Below, in pieces: positions 15,056 through 26,801 of a stretch of 64,000 nucleotides of DNA. The notes below the pieces were generated by a model. It was given only the letters and a program-made list of their open reading frames with translations, was not told the origin of the DNA and searched no databases. The stretch is taken from assembly GCF_000002425.4 (NCBI RefSeq), contig NC_037270.1, forward strand, positions 9,038,494 through 9,102,493, in the 5' to 3' direction. The DNA comes from Physcomitrium patens (taxonomy: Eukaryota > Streptophyta > Bryopsida > Funariales > Funariaceae). The translations under genes and the position numbers were made by a program. Numbering within the stretch: position 1 is the stretch's first letter; every line of letters starts with the position of its first letter.

Positions 15056-17451
15056 TGGTATTAGAGCAATTAGGATTCCTTAAAGGGTTAAACCTTGGAG
15101 ATGTGGCAAAAATTAGAGAGAAGACCTCAAAATTAGAGACGACCTCAAGTTGTGACATAGCATAGTCAGACAAGTTATTAGAAGCTTATAATTACTATTT
15201 TTGGAAGCTTAAGATGTCCACAATCTTAAAGCAAGAGAACATGTGGAGCATTGTAGAAACAAAGAAGTCAATAACTTCATTTTTAGTACCTATAGTAGGA
15301 AGATCCTATACTAAGACACAATTAGCAGAAATAAAACAAAGAGTAAAATCAAGACTTACTATGTCAATAACAAATAGTTTGATTGGAATAGTTTCACAAT
15401 TTAGTGATTCAACAAACATGTGAGACATGCTTAGAAAGATGTTCAATGCAAAAGACTAACTATAGATTGTGCTATTATCAAACAAAAGAAAGAAATAGGA
15501 GAAAGAAAGAGGAGATAAAAGAATGTCAATAAAAGAAAGAAGAAATATCAACACTTATCTTACAAAAGACATGTACATGAAGAATCAATTAAAGGCTTTT
15601 GGCAAAACTGTTACTAACAAGATATTTATAAAAATTATCCTGAATGAACTACTATGGAGCTACTAAATAGTGATCTAAGACATTATCTATATGAATCAAT
15701 CTACATTTGAAGATATCATAGATAAGTTGTAGACTAAAATTCATTGAATAACAATAAAAGAACAAATTCTAAGAAACAAAGAAATATTGGTAGTACTACT
15801 CCAATGCATCTATTTCAAGGGGAGTAGACAAAATCACTTTGAGCAAAGAGGTGATTGAAGATAAAGAAGTTTTTTCTAAGCAATGCCACAATACTTTGGA
15901 GGACCAAGACTGACCACATAGCTAACCAATTTCAACCATAAGGGCTATTAAATTACTTAAGTGTAGAAGCACAATTATCTTTGACTTTGTAGTTTTGGAC
16001 TTGCATGACATTGAAAAATTTGACCATATGTTTACTATATGTGTCGAGAACCAAATCACATTGCTCACAACTTCTTACAAAACTAATATCAAAATACTAA
16101 TATCAACTATGGAGAAAGAAATACTTTTGGAAAATATGCTTATAAGACAACTAAAGCAAACTTTGTTGACTATCAAAACATAAATTAATATGTTAATTTA
16201 GGAGTTAAGAACTAATTTAGAAGAAAATTTTAAATCTTTGGATGGTAGATAAAGAAACCTCTAATAAATCAATAAAAACAATAGATAACAAATTCTATAA
16301 GATTGAAGCCATTGGATCCACCAATGTAACCTCAAATTTGGAAGCAATAAACTTGTATAATATTTATACATGCCAACATTGATTTATAACTTGATATCAA
16401 TAGATTTATTGACAAACATCAACAAAGTAGCCATATTCACAAAAGAACAATGCTTAATATTAGACAATGAATATAACAAAAAAATAATAGTTTTAGGTAG
16501 TAGAAATCAACAAATTGGACTCTATCAATTTCTTCAAAAAATAATAGAACCTAAACCTAACTTAATTATAATAGAAAAAAAAATGTAAGATTGTAGTACA
16601 AAAGATATAGATACTGATACTATACCAGATTGCAACATCTATTGTGAGCTAATCAAGTGAAAATATTACTACTATTTAATACTATTTGAAAGACTTGCAA
16701 AGACTGCTTGGTAGGACAACAATTCTAGAAAAAAATTCCAAAGACCTCACCACACCATATTGAAAAGACATTTCAGCTTATCTACTTTGATTTAGTTGCA
16801 TCCATGAAAACACCCTCTTTAGGATGATTAAGATACTTTGTTGTCTTTGCAAATGATGACTTCGACAAAAATTGGATTTATTTCATGGACACTAAAGATA
16901 AAATATTTAGAAAGTTTCAAGAATTTAGATCACAAGTAGAAAGAAAAACAAAAAGTCAAATAAGAAATTTGAGAACTAATAGAAGAAGAGAATATTTGAC
17001 AAATAAATTCAATAGCTTCTTAACTAATCATGGAATAATAAGACAACTCACAATGGCTTACACCTTATAATAAAACAAGATTAGTGAATATTGAAACATA
17101 TCACTACTCAAAAGGGCACACTTAATGTCAATTGCATGCCAATTACTTTGATACCTTTGAATTGAAGCCATCTATACAACTAATTATTTAGTGAGCTTGA
17201 ATTTTACTTAAATTAATTGTAAAATAATCCTAGAACAATTTGGCTCAATAACATATCTACACATCTTAAAGAAAAACTGATCAAAATTTAAGAGAAAATC
17301 TATCACGTGCATATTTGTAGGATATGACAATCAATAAAAACATACAATTTTTTTGATCCCTTCCAATGCAAAATATGAATCAACCATAATATTATATTTG
17401 ATTAAACATTCATAAGGTTTGATCACATTAGTAACCACTATACTTCTATAA
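15056..17451 (+). mobile_element. Ty1/copia retrotransposon, left part (gag to integrase), decayed
   Basis: A primer-binding site TGGTATTAGAGC (one mismatch to the usual initiator-tRNA-Met site) lies at 15056-15067. A copia gag follows at about 15196-15460 (KMSTILKQENMWSIVETK). Protease-like sequence is near 16370-16590. Integrase runs from about 16740 to 17450, with FDLVASMKTPSLG, YFVVFANDDF, HGIIRQLT and CIFVGYDNQ as recognisable blocks. Stops and frameshifts are frequent. The element is cut at 17451 by chromovirus B and resumes at 30060. Confidence 0.85.
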
Positions 17452-17456
17452 ATAAA
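17452..17456. repeat. Left target-site duplication ATAAA of chromovirus B
   Basis: ATAAA here and ATAAA at 30055-30059 flank the outer chromovirus exactly and lie inside the same copia element. This 5-bp duplication is typical of LTR retrotransposon insertion. Confidence 0.8.
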
Positions 17457-17912
17457 TATTATGAATATATATTTACTGTAATTGTTATCTATGTGATATG
17501 AATAGATAGAAGTAGGTAAAAATAGATTAATATCTTAATATCTTCTAGACAAGTTTCTTAGAAGCTTCATAGATGTTGCTTTGACTTTACATGTGTTTAT
17601 ACTTGATTGGTAGCTTAGAAACTTGGTCAACAAGTTAACCAAGTGCCATACATATTGGTAGCTTGTGGAACAAGCTAATTATGTGGTGCCCACATAAAAA
17701 ACTTGCCTTGCAAGTTAAGATACGTGTCGTGCAAAGTCACCATATTTTTGGAGGTCCTATAGAATGTTGCTATGTAGCTCCTAGGTAAATAGTATATATA
17801 GAGGCAAGAGTGAAGCCTTCTTTACTCTTATCAATTCCTTTCTTACTTTTAGTCTAATTTCAAGGGTCTCTAGTTTTTTTGTATTTTGGCAATAGCCATT
17901 CTAGTTTCTTTC

Positions 17913-17951
<39 letters not shown>

Positions 17952-18030
17952 AATTATTTCTATTTTGTCATCCTTCTTTGAGAAAAATCTCACTTGTTTA
18001 TTCTTTTTAATTAAGTTCTTGTCTTTGACA
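17457..18030 (+). repeat. 5' LTR of chromovirus B
   Basis: Aligns with 29504-30054. Its first bases have drifted from TG to TA, but the alignment is fixed by TGTTATCT at 17483. It ends TTTGACA. It contains the promoter-like stretch before GTGAAGCCTTC and a TA run at about 17916-17949 that is longer than in the other copies. Confidence 0.8.
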
Positions 18031-18693
18031 GATTGACAAGAGTACACTTACAATATGAAAGCTTTGTCTAATTTTGATTAAGAGTGGATTATTCCTTTTT
18101 CTTGATAAGACATAAGCATATTAGAAGTTGTGGATTACCCTCTTCTAAACTGATATTGTTCTTAATATTTTCATTGTTCTCAAGTCCTCTCTTCTATTTG
18201 TCTTCTGCAATATTAGACATCTTCTCTTTTCCAAGTGTTATCATGACAAAACTTGTTGAAATGGAGAGTGCAATGGCACAAATGTAAGAGCATTCAGGGA
18301 GTGAATACTTGCGATGCATCAACTCAATTTATCACCATAAGGAGCAACAAGATTGGCAGGAAGTGAAGATATAGAAATGATTGGAGCTAGTTTAACATTT
18401 GTATCAAATCATATCCTTTCTCCTATGGTGGAACACTCTTCTAGTGTTAGAGAACCAAGAATTGTCCTATCCAAGAAGTTTGATGGTACCAGATTAAAGT
18501 TTAGATGATTTATCAATCAAGTTCAATTTATAATTGAACTTCAACTCCAAAGCTATTCAACCCTAAGATCGCAAGTTAGATTTGTAGGTATGCTTCTTTT
18601 AGATTCAGTATTATTATGGTTTTTATCTTTATTTGAACGATGAGATCCAATATTGGATAATCTGGAGGCTTTTTTTAGCAGAGTTTTGATTAA
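18031..18693 (+). pseudogene. Chromovirus B leader and first part of gag
   Basis: Starts with the leader seen after the other 5' LTR (TTGACAAGAGTACACTTAC) and continues into gag from about 18244. It matches the A copy at 24236-24880 with many substitutions and stops. It ends at the target site of chromovirus A. The rest of this gag is found inverted at 23502-23672. Confidence 0.75.
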
Positions 18694-18698
18694 TGTAT
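18694..18698. repeat. Target-site duplication TGTAT of chromovirus A (left copy)
   Basis: Directly abuts the A 3' LTR. Its partner is not downstream in the same orientation but appears as ATACA at 23673-23677, which is the key mark of the later inversion. Confidence 0.75.
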
Positions 18699-19064
18699 TG
18701 TCAAGGACAATAATATGATAAAAAATAATAAAAAAATAAGACTTCTCTCAAAGAAAGATGACAAAATAGAAATAACTTAATATGTATATTAAGAAAGAAA
18801 CTGGAATGACTATTGCCAAAAGCCAAGAAAACTAGAGACCCTTGAAACTAGACTAGAAGCAAGAAAAGAGTTGAGAAAAGTGAAGAAGGCTTCACTCTTG
18901 TCTCTATATATACTATCTACCTAGAGAATAAGTGTGATGTTCTATAAAGCTTCTAGGAAGCTTCTATAGCAAATATTATAAAATTAACTTACTTTTATAT
19001 ACTTTTACTTATTTCTACCTATTTATACATGTAATTACTGGCTTACATGCATATGTTCGTGACA
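18699..19064 (-). repeat. 3' LTR of chromovirus A, internally deleted
   Basis: Reverse complement of the A-type LTR: it starts TGTCACGAAC and ends TTGACA on the - strand. It is about 366 bases against about 558 for the A 5' LTR, with the middle section missing. A purine-rich tract (AAAAGAGGAATTAA) lies just upstream on the element strand, as expected for a polypurine tract. Confidence 0.8.
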
Positions 19065-21759
19065 TTAATTCCTCTTTTAGAGACGAGTTCTACGAGGAGC
19101 GGTTATCATATGTTGAGAAAATCTATGATGCAACGAATTATATTTGCCACATACTCTAATCTTTGTTCTCTTCAAAGATGATTGATAGGGCCTCTCAACC
19201 AACGGTAGTGTCTCATGCCAGGGCGAGAAGACCATCCAATTATTTGATCATTGTTGAGGCTTTCATACCCTCTTTCAAATAAAATATTTGGAACACCATC
19301 ATGAATTGTTCTTACGTCTAGTAAAATCACCAATCATTGAAAGTCTCTTCCAAGGTCGTAATACCAAACACATTGTACCTTGCCATCTATTCAAAGAAGA
19401 ACATATTGTTCTTGAAGATCTTCATCTCGATTGCATCGTCTTGAAGGTTGTGACAATCGTAATGTCTCGTCCGACAGGTCAACAAATGAAGGCTCTTGAT
19501 TTAAATCTGTTGGTTGTAGATTCTTCATCTCCTTTGCGTTACAATTACAAAGAAGCTACAAACAAGGATTGAAAGTAAAATGTTATCTTGCTTAGATCTT
19601 GTTTCTTTTATAAAGAAGGTTTTCATCTTGATTTTGATGGATGTTGTCGATAAAAAGCTTCTACCACTTTTGCTGCATTTGTAAGATTCTTTACTTCTTC
19701 CATGTACGTTCATTAATATCATATCTATACCAATGGAGAAGATATTCTAATTTATTTTGGCACCGCCTTGAATTTGAGACTTCTTCCACTTCAAATTCTT
19801 TATTATTGTCCACTTCTATGGAAGGAGGTGGAGCTTGTCTTCTTTTTGGTATGTCCACTGTCTTGTATGGTTCAAGAAGAGACACGTGGAATACTAAATG
19901 GATTTTTATTGACTCTAGTAGGTATAAACGATATGCAACTGGATTGATTCATGCAGAAATAGAAAATGGTCCAAGCCTTCAATAGTCTAACTTATCACAA
20001 GGACAAGTAGTCTTGATATTGCGATGAAATAACCATACCTTATCATCAATGTCGAATGGTGGTTACTCCTTTTGATAGACATCCGCATTGTCTTTTTGCT
20101 GTTCTTGAGCTTCTTTTAATTGTGCCTTCATCATTGCATGTAACGCTGACAAATGAATTGCCAAATCTTTTGCTACAGGATTATCAACTTTTGAAAAGTC
20201 AAAAATATCAAGTCATGGATGATAACCATAATTGGCAAAGAAAGGTGTTTGTTTTGTAGAAGAATGTATCGTGTTATTATAAGCAAACTCTGCTAATGGC
20301 AAAAGAGTTGTTCAATCATCTTGTTGGTAGTTAATGGTACATCTTAAATATTACTCCAAAACTTGATTAAGACGCTCTGTTTGTCCATCAATTTGAGAAT
20401 GGAATACCGAAGATAGTTTTTCATCTACTTTTAAAATCTTAAAAAGAGTCCGCCAAAATCTTGATACAAACTGAGTTCTTTTATCTAATATAATATCCTT
20501 GGATAATCCATAATAGCAATAGATATTGTCAATAAAAAACTTAGCTATTTCTTCACATATGATAGATTTTGTATATGTTACAAAATGTACCATCTTGGTA
20601 AAATAATCTACTATCATGAATATATAGTCATAAGAATCTGGGATTGGAAGATCCGTGATGAAATCCATAGAAATAGAAGACCATGGTTGTTTTAGAATGG
20701 ATAATGGCTGAAGAAGTCCGTAAGGTTGATGACAAGGAATTTTTGATCTTGAGCAAACATCACAGTATTGTACAAAATCTTTGACTGCCTTCCACATTTG
20801 GAGCCACCAAAAGTCTTTGAATATTAATTCCAAAGTTTTATTATATCCAAAATGTCCTGCTTCTGGAAAGTCATGATGGGCTTGAAGAACTTATAATCGA
20901 GCTTCACCTTTTGGAATATATAGGCGTTCTTCAAAATATAGTAGATTCTTCTTAAATTCAAACTTAGAAGTATCATAAGATTTTGAAGGATTTTTCTTAA
21001 TATCATGAATAAGAGAATTAGAAGACATACTTGACTAAACTTGCTTAATGAAAGTTGAATCAATAGTTAGTATTGATTTCATTATTCAAAGATGAAGATT
21101 CTTTGGATTCAAGAGAATTATTCGTTGTTGATCAAAAGCAACATCTCCTTCCTTTGATGCAAGATAAAATCGTCTAGAGAGTGCATCTGACAAAACTTGT
21201 TATTTTTCTAGTCGATAAGTGATCTTGAATTCGAATCTTGATGAAGACATACTCCAACGGGCTCGATGACTATTCAAAACACATGTTGACATAAAATATT
21301 CAAGATTCTTGTCATCCATATATATTGTGACTGGGCTAGAAATACCTTCTAGATAATAGCGCCATTCTTGAAACGAATCTATGATTGCAAGAAGTTCTTT
21401 TTCATAGATCTTGTAGTTGATCTTGACTGCTAAAAATTTTTTGGAATGAAAAGCTAATGGGTGAAGTTTATCATTTGTTTTCATTTGTCACAATAAGGCA
21501 TCTAAAGCAAAGTTTGATGCGTCTATTTTCATAAAAATTGGCTTAAAAAAATCAACGAGATACAAGATTTGGTGCAGAAACAAAGGTTGTCTTCAAAGCT
21601 TCAAATGTCACTTCCGTTTCTTGATTCTATTGAAGTTTGTCTTTACAAGTCAAACGTATAAGTGGAGCTGTAACTTGAGATATGTCTTTGATGAAGATTT
21701 GATAGTAGTTGGCAAATCCCCAAAAGCATTAGATATCTTTTATCATTTTTGAGATCTTC
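19065..21759 (-). pseudogene. Chromovirus A pol 3' part: RNase H, integrase, chromodomain
   Basis: On the - strand, RNase H lies at about 21484-21200 ([27 protein letters not shown]). Integrase core is at about 20833-20351 (SMDFITDLP, DYFTKM, ILDKRTQFVSRFW, DGQTERLNQVLE). A chromodomain is at about 19880-19640 (FEVEEV, NKLEYLLHW, INERTW). The integrase-chromodomain order identifies a Ty3/gypsy chromovirus. Chromodomains guide integration to methylated-H3 chromatin. Several frameshifts and stops are present, fewer than in the B copy, consistent with A being younger. Confidence 0.85.
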
Positions 21760-23501
21760 CAATCCATAATAGTTTGAACTTTCTTAAGATTTATTATAAG
21801 TCCATCATTTGAAATGATGTATCTTAAGAAGTCGACTTGAGTAGTGTGAAATACATATTTTTTTTTTTATCTTGGCATAGAGTCTCGCATCTCTTAGTTT
21901 TTGTAACACACAACAAACATGAAGTTCATATTATTTTGTGTTCTTAGAATAGATTAAGATGTCGTCTACGTAACAGATAACAAAATCATCTAAAAACTCC
22001 CAAAAGACATCATTTATTAGTTGTTGGAATGCTGCTCGTGCATTTGTGAGTCCAAAAGGCATGAAGTTGTATTCAAAATGTCCATATCTTATTCAAAATG
22101 TAATCTTCCATTCATCTCCTTTTTTGATGCGTACTAGATTGTATGCTCCTCATAGATTTGTTTTTGTATAGATCTTAGCTTGATTCAATTGATCAAGGAG
22201 TCTAGATATCAAAAGTAGTAGGTATCTGTTCTTGATGGTGATTTTGTTAAGTCCTTGATAATCGATACACATCCACAATGATCTATCTTTTTTCTTCACA
22301 AATAAAATTAGAACTCGTGCTAGAGATTTGGAATGGCATATAAAGTTCTTGGCCAGATTTTCTTCAATAGACTCCTTGAGTTCAACCAACTCATTTTGAA
22401 ATAAATTGTAGATTGGTCCAAATGGTGGTTGTGCTCCTTCTTGAAGGTTAGTTGAGCAATCATAGGAATGATGTTTCAGAAAAGTATTCGCATTCTTCTT
22501 CTCAAATACATCTTGAAAATCTTGATATTGGCATGGAATGCCACTTGGAGTCTTTTCACCAATAGAAACAAGTGTGGCATAAATGACACAAGGTAATTCT
22601 TCTTTTGTAGCATGCATGAAAGCACTTGCACCTACAAATATAGGTTTGATTATATTAGACTTATGACTTTCTATTTGATTAACTATGCTCTTAGTTATAC
22701 TTTCAAAAAAATCAAGACTATGAGAAGTTGAATCTATTTTAGGGTTATATTTTTCTAGCCATGATAAACCTAAAATGATTGGATTAGAAGGAGATCTAAT
22801 GATATTAAATATTACAAAGCTACTATGACCATTAGTTGCTATTTCTATAGAAAGGGTTTCATAAGTAACATCTCCTGAAGACAACGGATGACAATCTATG
22901 ATTTCTATATGAAGAGGTTTAGTTTTCTTCACTAAAAGTATGTTATGTCTTTTAGCAAATTCTTCATCTAAGAAACATGTTGAGGCTCTTGAATCTAACA
23001 AGGCAATGGCTTTGTGATGTTTAGGTTCTAAAATAATATTTATCATAAAACATAGAGAGGATTTTGAGGAGAGAATAGGACTTTCACTAGGTATTGTACA
23101 AGGTTCCAACCGCATGGTCCCTATTATAGCTCGACAAACTTATTTTTTAACATACTATCTTCTTTGATAGTCATACTTCTCATTTTATGCTTGCATCACT
23201 TCTTTGGGCAATGTTGAGCAATGTGCTTAGGTTCTCCTCAATATAAGCACAATCTTTTTTGATGAAGACAAGTCTTTTCTTGCTTAGTAAGAGGTTTGAA
23301 ACGTACCACATCAATTTGCATATCCTCTACTTTCGAATGCATGTGTTGAAGAGATATTGGTGATGCCATGGAATTATAGTAACGTTGATGTCCACTTATA
23401 CAATTCTTAGATCGTAATTCAAAAAGACAATTGTCGCACTTCATAGCAAAGTCAATTGCTTAACTCAATATTTGAGGATTAGGTAAGTTGAACATTAATT
23501 T
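21760..23501 (-). repeat. Inverted copy of the 1.74-kb pol tract (protease, reverse transcriptase)
   Basis: Pairs with 25061-26801 in opposite orientation. I found only two substitutions and one homopolymer indel, while the sequence on both sides is clearly diverged. It encodes a CCHC-region remnant, a retropepsin-like segment (LLDSRASTCFLD, with R where the usual DSG has G) in a 321-codon open frame (23115-22150), and reverse transcriptase including [12 protein letters not shown]. It is most likely a recombination or conversion tract between A and B pol. Confidence 0.85.
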
Positions 23502-23672
23502 TTTTACCTCATATTGTAATCCATAGAAAAATTGGCTAACAAGTGCAGCATTATCCTACTTAATATCAGTTACAAGTTGTTGAAACTAAAAAGTATTCAA
23601 TATTACTAATCAATTGTCTTGTTGCAAAATATGAATCTTGCTGGTTGTAACACGAATTGCATCATGTTCTCC
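23502..23672 (-). pseudogene. Second part of chromovirus B gag, inverted
   Basis: Read on the - strand from 23677 it gives TGTAT then GGAGAACATGATGCAATTC and continues the gag frame (QFVLQP) of the B fragment that stops at 18693. It therefore belongs to B but sits in reverse orientation, separated from its first part by 4.8 kb. Confidence 0.65.
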
Positions 23673-23677
23673 ATACA
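23673..23677. repeat. Inverted target-site duplication ATACA of chromovirus A
   Basis: Reverse complement of TGTAT at 18694-18698 and immediately outside the A 5' LTR. It shows that the LTR terminus, duplication and flanking B gag were turned over together. Confidence 0.7.
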
Positions 23678-24235
23678 TGTCACAGACATATGCATGTAAG
23701 CCAATAATTATATATATAAATAAGTAGAAATAAGTAAAAGTAGATAAAATTAAGTTAATTCTATAATATTTACTAAGGAAGCTTCCTACAAGCTTCATAG
23801 ATGTTGCTTTGACTTTATAGGTATCTTTAATTAATTTTTTGGATTAAAAACGTGGTCAACAACTTAGCCATGTGCCACACATGTTGTTAGCTTGAAGACC
23901 AAGTTAACTATGTCGCCCACATGTAAATAAACTTGCCTTGTAAATCAAGGCATGTGACCTTTAAAGTCAACACATATTAAAGGTACTATAGAACATCGCC
24001 ACGTACTCCCTAGTTAGATATTATATATAGAGACACGAATGAAGCCTTCTTCACTCTTATCAACTCCTTTTTTGCTTCCAATCTAGTTTCAAGGGTCTCT
24101 AGTTTTCTTATCTTTTGGTAATAGCCATTCTAGTTTCTTTCTTAATATACATATCAAGTTATTTCTATTTTGTCATCTTTCTTTGAGAGAAGTCTTACTT
24201 GTTTATTTATTTTTATCATGTTCTTGTCCTTGACA
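23678..24235 (+). repeat. 5' LTR of chromovirus A
   Basis: Starts TGTCACAGACAT and ends CCTTGACA, with TGTCA/TGACA inverted ends. It is of the same subfamily as 18699-19064 and 60111-61782, and different at its 5' end from the B LTRs (TGTAATAGACAG). Confidence 0.8.
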
Positions 24236-25060
24236 AATTGACAAGAGTACACTTACAATATCAAAGCTTTGTCTAATCTTGATTAAGAGTGGATTACCCC
24301 TTTTTCTTGATAAGACATAAGCATATTAGAAGTTGTGGATTACCCTCTTTTAAACTGATATTGTCCTTAGTATTTTTTTGTTCTCAGGTCCTTTTTTCTA
24401 TTTGTCTTAAGCGATATTCGACATCTTTTCTTTTCTAAGTGTTATCATGGCAGAACTTGCTGTAATGAATAGTGCAATGGCAGAGATGTAAGAGCAATTG
24501 GAGGAATTAATGCTTGTGATGCATCAACTCAATTTACCACCACAAGGAGCAACAAGATTGGAACAAAGTGAAGATATAGAAATGATTGGAGCTGCTTTAA
24601 CATTTGCACCAAATCATGTCTCTTTTCTTATGGTGGAACGCCCTTCTAGTGTTAGAAAACTAAGAATTACCTTACCCAAGAAGTTTGATGGCACGACATC
24701 AAAACTTCGAGGATTTATCAATCAAGTACAACTTGTAATTGAACTTCAATCCCAAAGCTATCCAACTCTAGGGTCGCAAGTTAGATTCATTGGTACGCTT
24801 CTTTCAAGTTTAGCACTATCATAGTTTTCATCTTTTTTTGAACGACGAGATCCAATATTGGATAAATTAGAGGTTTTTTGGTGGAGTCTCGATCTATATA
24901 TGCAATTTGTGTTGCAACCAATAAGATCTATATATTTTGACAAGGCAATCAATCAGTAACGTTATATGCATCACAATTTTAATAACTTGCAGCTGATATC
25001 AAGTGAGATGATGTTGCACTTATTAGCCAATTTATCAACGGATTATAATATGAGGTAAAC
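24236..25060 (+). pseudogene. Chromovirus A leader and gag
   Basis: Leader TTGACAAGAGTACACTTAC follows the LTR and gag begins near 24447. The longest open piece (24498-24824) contains ITLPKKFDGT and GFINQVQL, typical of the plant gypsy gag. An in-frame stop precedes it. It runs into the shared pol tract at 25061. Confidence 0.75.
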
Positions 25061-26801
25061 AAATTAATGTTCAACTTACCTAATCCTCAAATATTGAGTT
25101 AAGCAATTGACTTTGCTATGAAGTGCGACAATTGTCTTTTTGAATTACGATCTAAGAACTGTATAAGTGGACATCAACGTTACTATAATTCCATGGCATC
25201 ACCAATATCTCTTCAACACATACATTCGAAAGTAGAGGATATGCAAATTGATGTGGTACGTTTCAAACCTCTTACTAAGCAAGAAAAGACTTGTCTTCAT
25301 CAAAAAAGATTGTGCTTATATTGAGGAGAACCTAAGCACATTGCTCAACATTGCCCAAAGAAGTGATGCAAGCATAAAATGAGAAGTATGACTATCAAAG
25401 AAGATAGTATGTTAAAAAATAAGTTTGTCGAGCTATAATAGGGACCATGCGGTTGGAACCTTGTACAATACCTAGTGAAAGTCCTATTCTCTCCTCAAAA
25501 TCCTCTCTATGTTTTATGATAAATATTATTTTAGAACCTAAACATCACAAAGCCATTGCCTTGTTAGATTCAAGAGCCTCAACATGTTTCTTAGATGAAG
25601 AATTTGCTAAAAGACATAACATACTTTTAGTGAAGAAAACTAAACCTCTTCATATAGAAATCATAGATTGTCATCCGTTGTCTTCAGGAGATGTTACTTA
25701 TGAAACCCTTTCTATAGAAATAGCAACTAATGGTCATAGTAGCTTTGTAATATTTAATATCATTAGATCTCCTTCTAATCCAATCATTTTAGGTTTATCA
25801 TGGCTAGAAAAATATAACCCTAAAATAGATTCAACTTCTCATAGTCTTGATTTTTTTGAAAGTATAACTAAGAGCATAGTTAATCAAATAGAAAGTCATA
25901 AGTCTAATATAATCAAACCTATATTTGTAGGTGCAAGTGCTTTCATGCATGCTACAAAAGAAGAATTACCTTGTGTCATTTATGCCACACTTGTTTCTAT
26001 TGGTGAAAAGACTCCAAGTGGCATTCCATGCCAATATCAAGATTTTCAAGATGTATTTGAGAAGAAGAATGCGAATACTTTTCTGAAACATCATTCCTAT
26101 GATTGCTCAACTAACCTTCAAGAAGGAGCACAACCACCATTTGGACCAATCTACAATTTATTTCAAAATGAGTTGGTTGAACTCAAGGAGTCTATTGAAG
26201 AAAATCTGGCCAAGAACTTTATATGCCATTCCAAATCTCTAGCACGAGTTCTAATTTTATTTGTGAAGAAAAAAGATAGATCATTGTGGATGTGTATCGA
26301 TTATCAAGGACTTAACAAAATCACCATCAAGAACAGATACCTACTACTTTTGATATCTAGACTCCTTGATCAATTGAATCAAGCTAAGATCTATACAAAA
26401 ACAAATCTATGAGGAGCATACAATCTAGTACGCATCAAAAAAGGAGATGAATGGAAGATTACATTTTGAATAAGATATGGACATTTTGAATACAACTTCA
26501 TGCCTTTTGGACTCACAAATGCACGAGCAGCATTCCAACAACTAATAAATGATGTCTTTTGGGAGTTTTTAGATGATTTTGTTATCTGTTACGTAGACGA
26601 CATCTTAATCTATTCTAAGAACACAAAATAATATGAACTTCATGTTTGTTGTGTGTTACAAAAACTAAGAGATGCGAGACTCTATGCCAAGATAAAAAAA
26701 AAATGTGTATTTCACACTACTCAAGTCGACTTCTTAAGATACATCATTTCAAATGATGGACTTATAATAAATCTTAAGAAAGTTCAAACTATTATGGATT
26801 G
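25061..26801 (+). repeat. Direct-strand copy of the 1.74-kb pol tract (protease, reverse transcriptase)
   Basis: Same content as 21760-23501. It includes a 321-codon frame at 25447-26412 identical in protein to its inverted partner, and the YVDD box at about 26588-26623. The identity stops between 26801 and 26802, where the B-type sequence begins. Confidence 0.85.

Noticed and set aside
22150..23115. The 321-codon frame considered as a domesticated retroviral-like gene because it is open and duplicated
   Set aside because: It is the protease-to-RT section of a nested chromovirus; both copies stop where the element frame is broken, and their identity is explained by the recombination tract.
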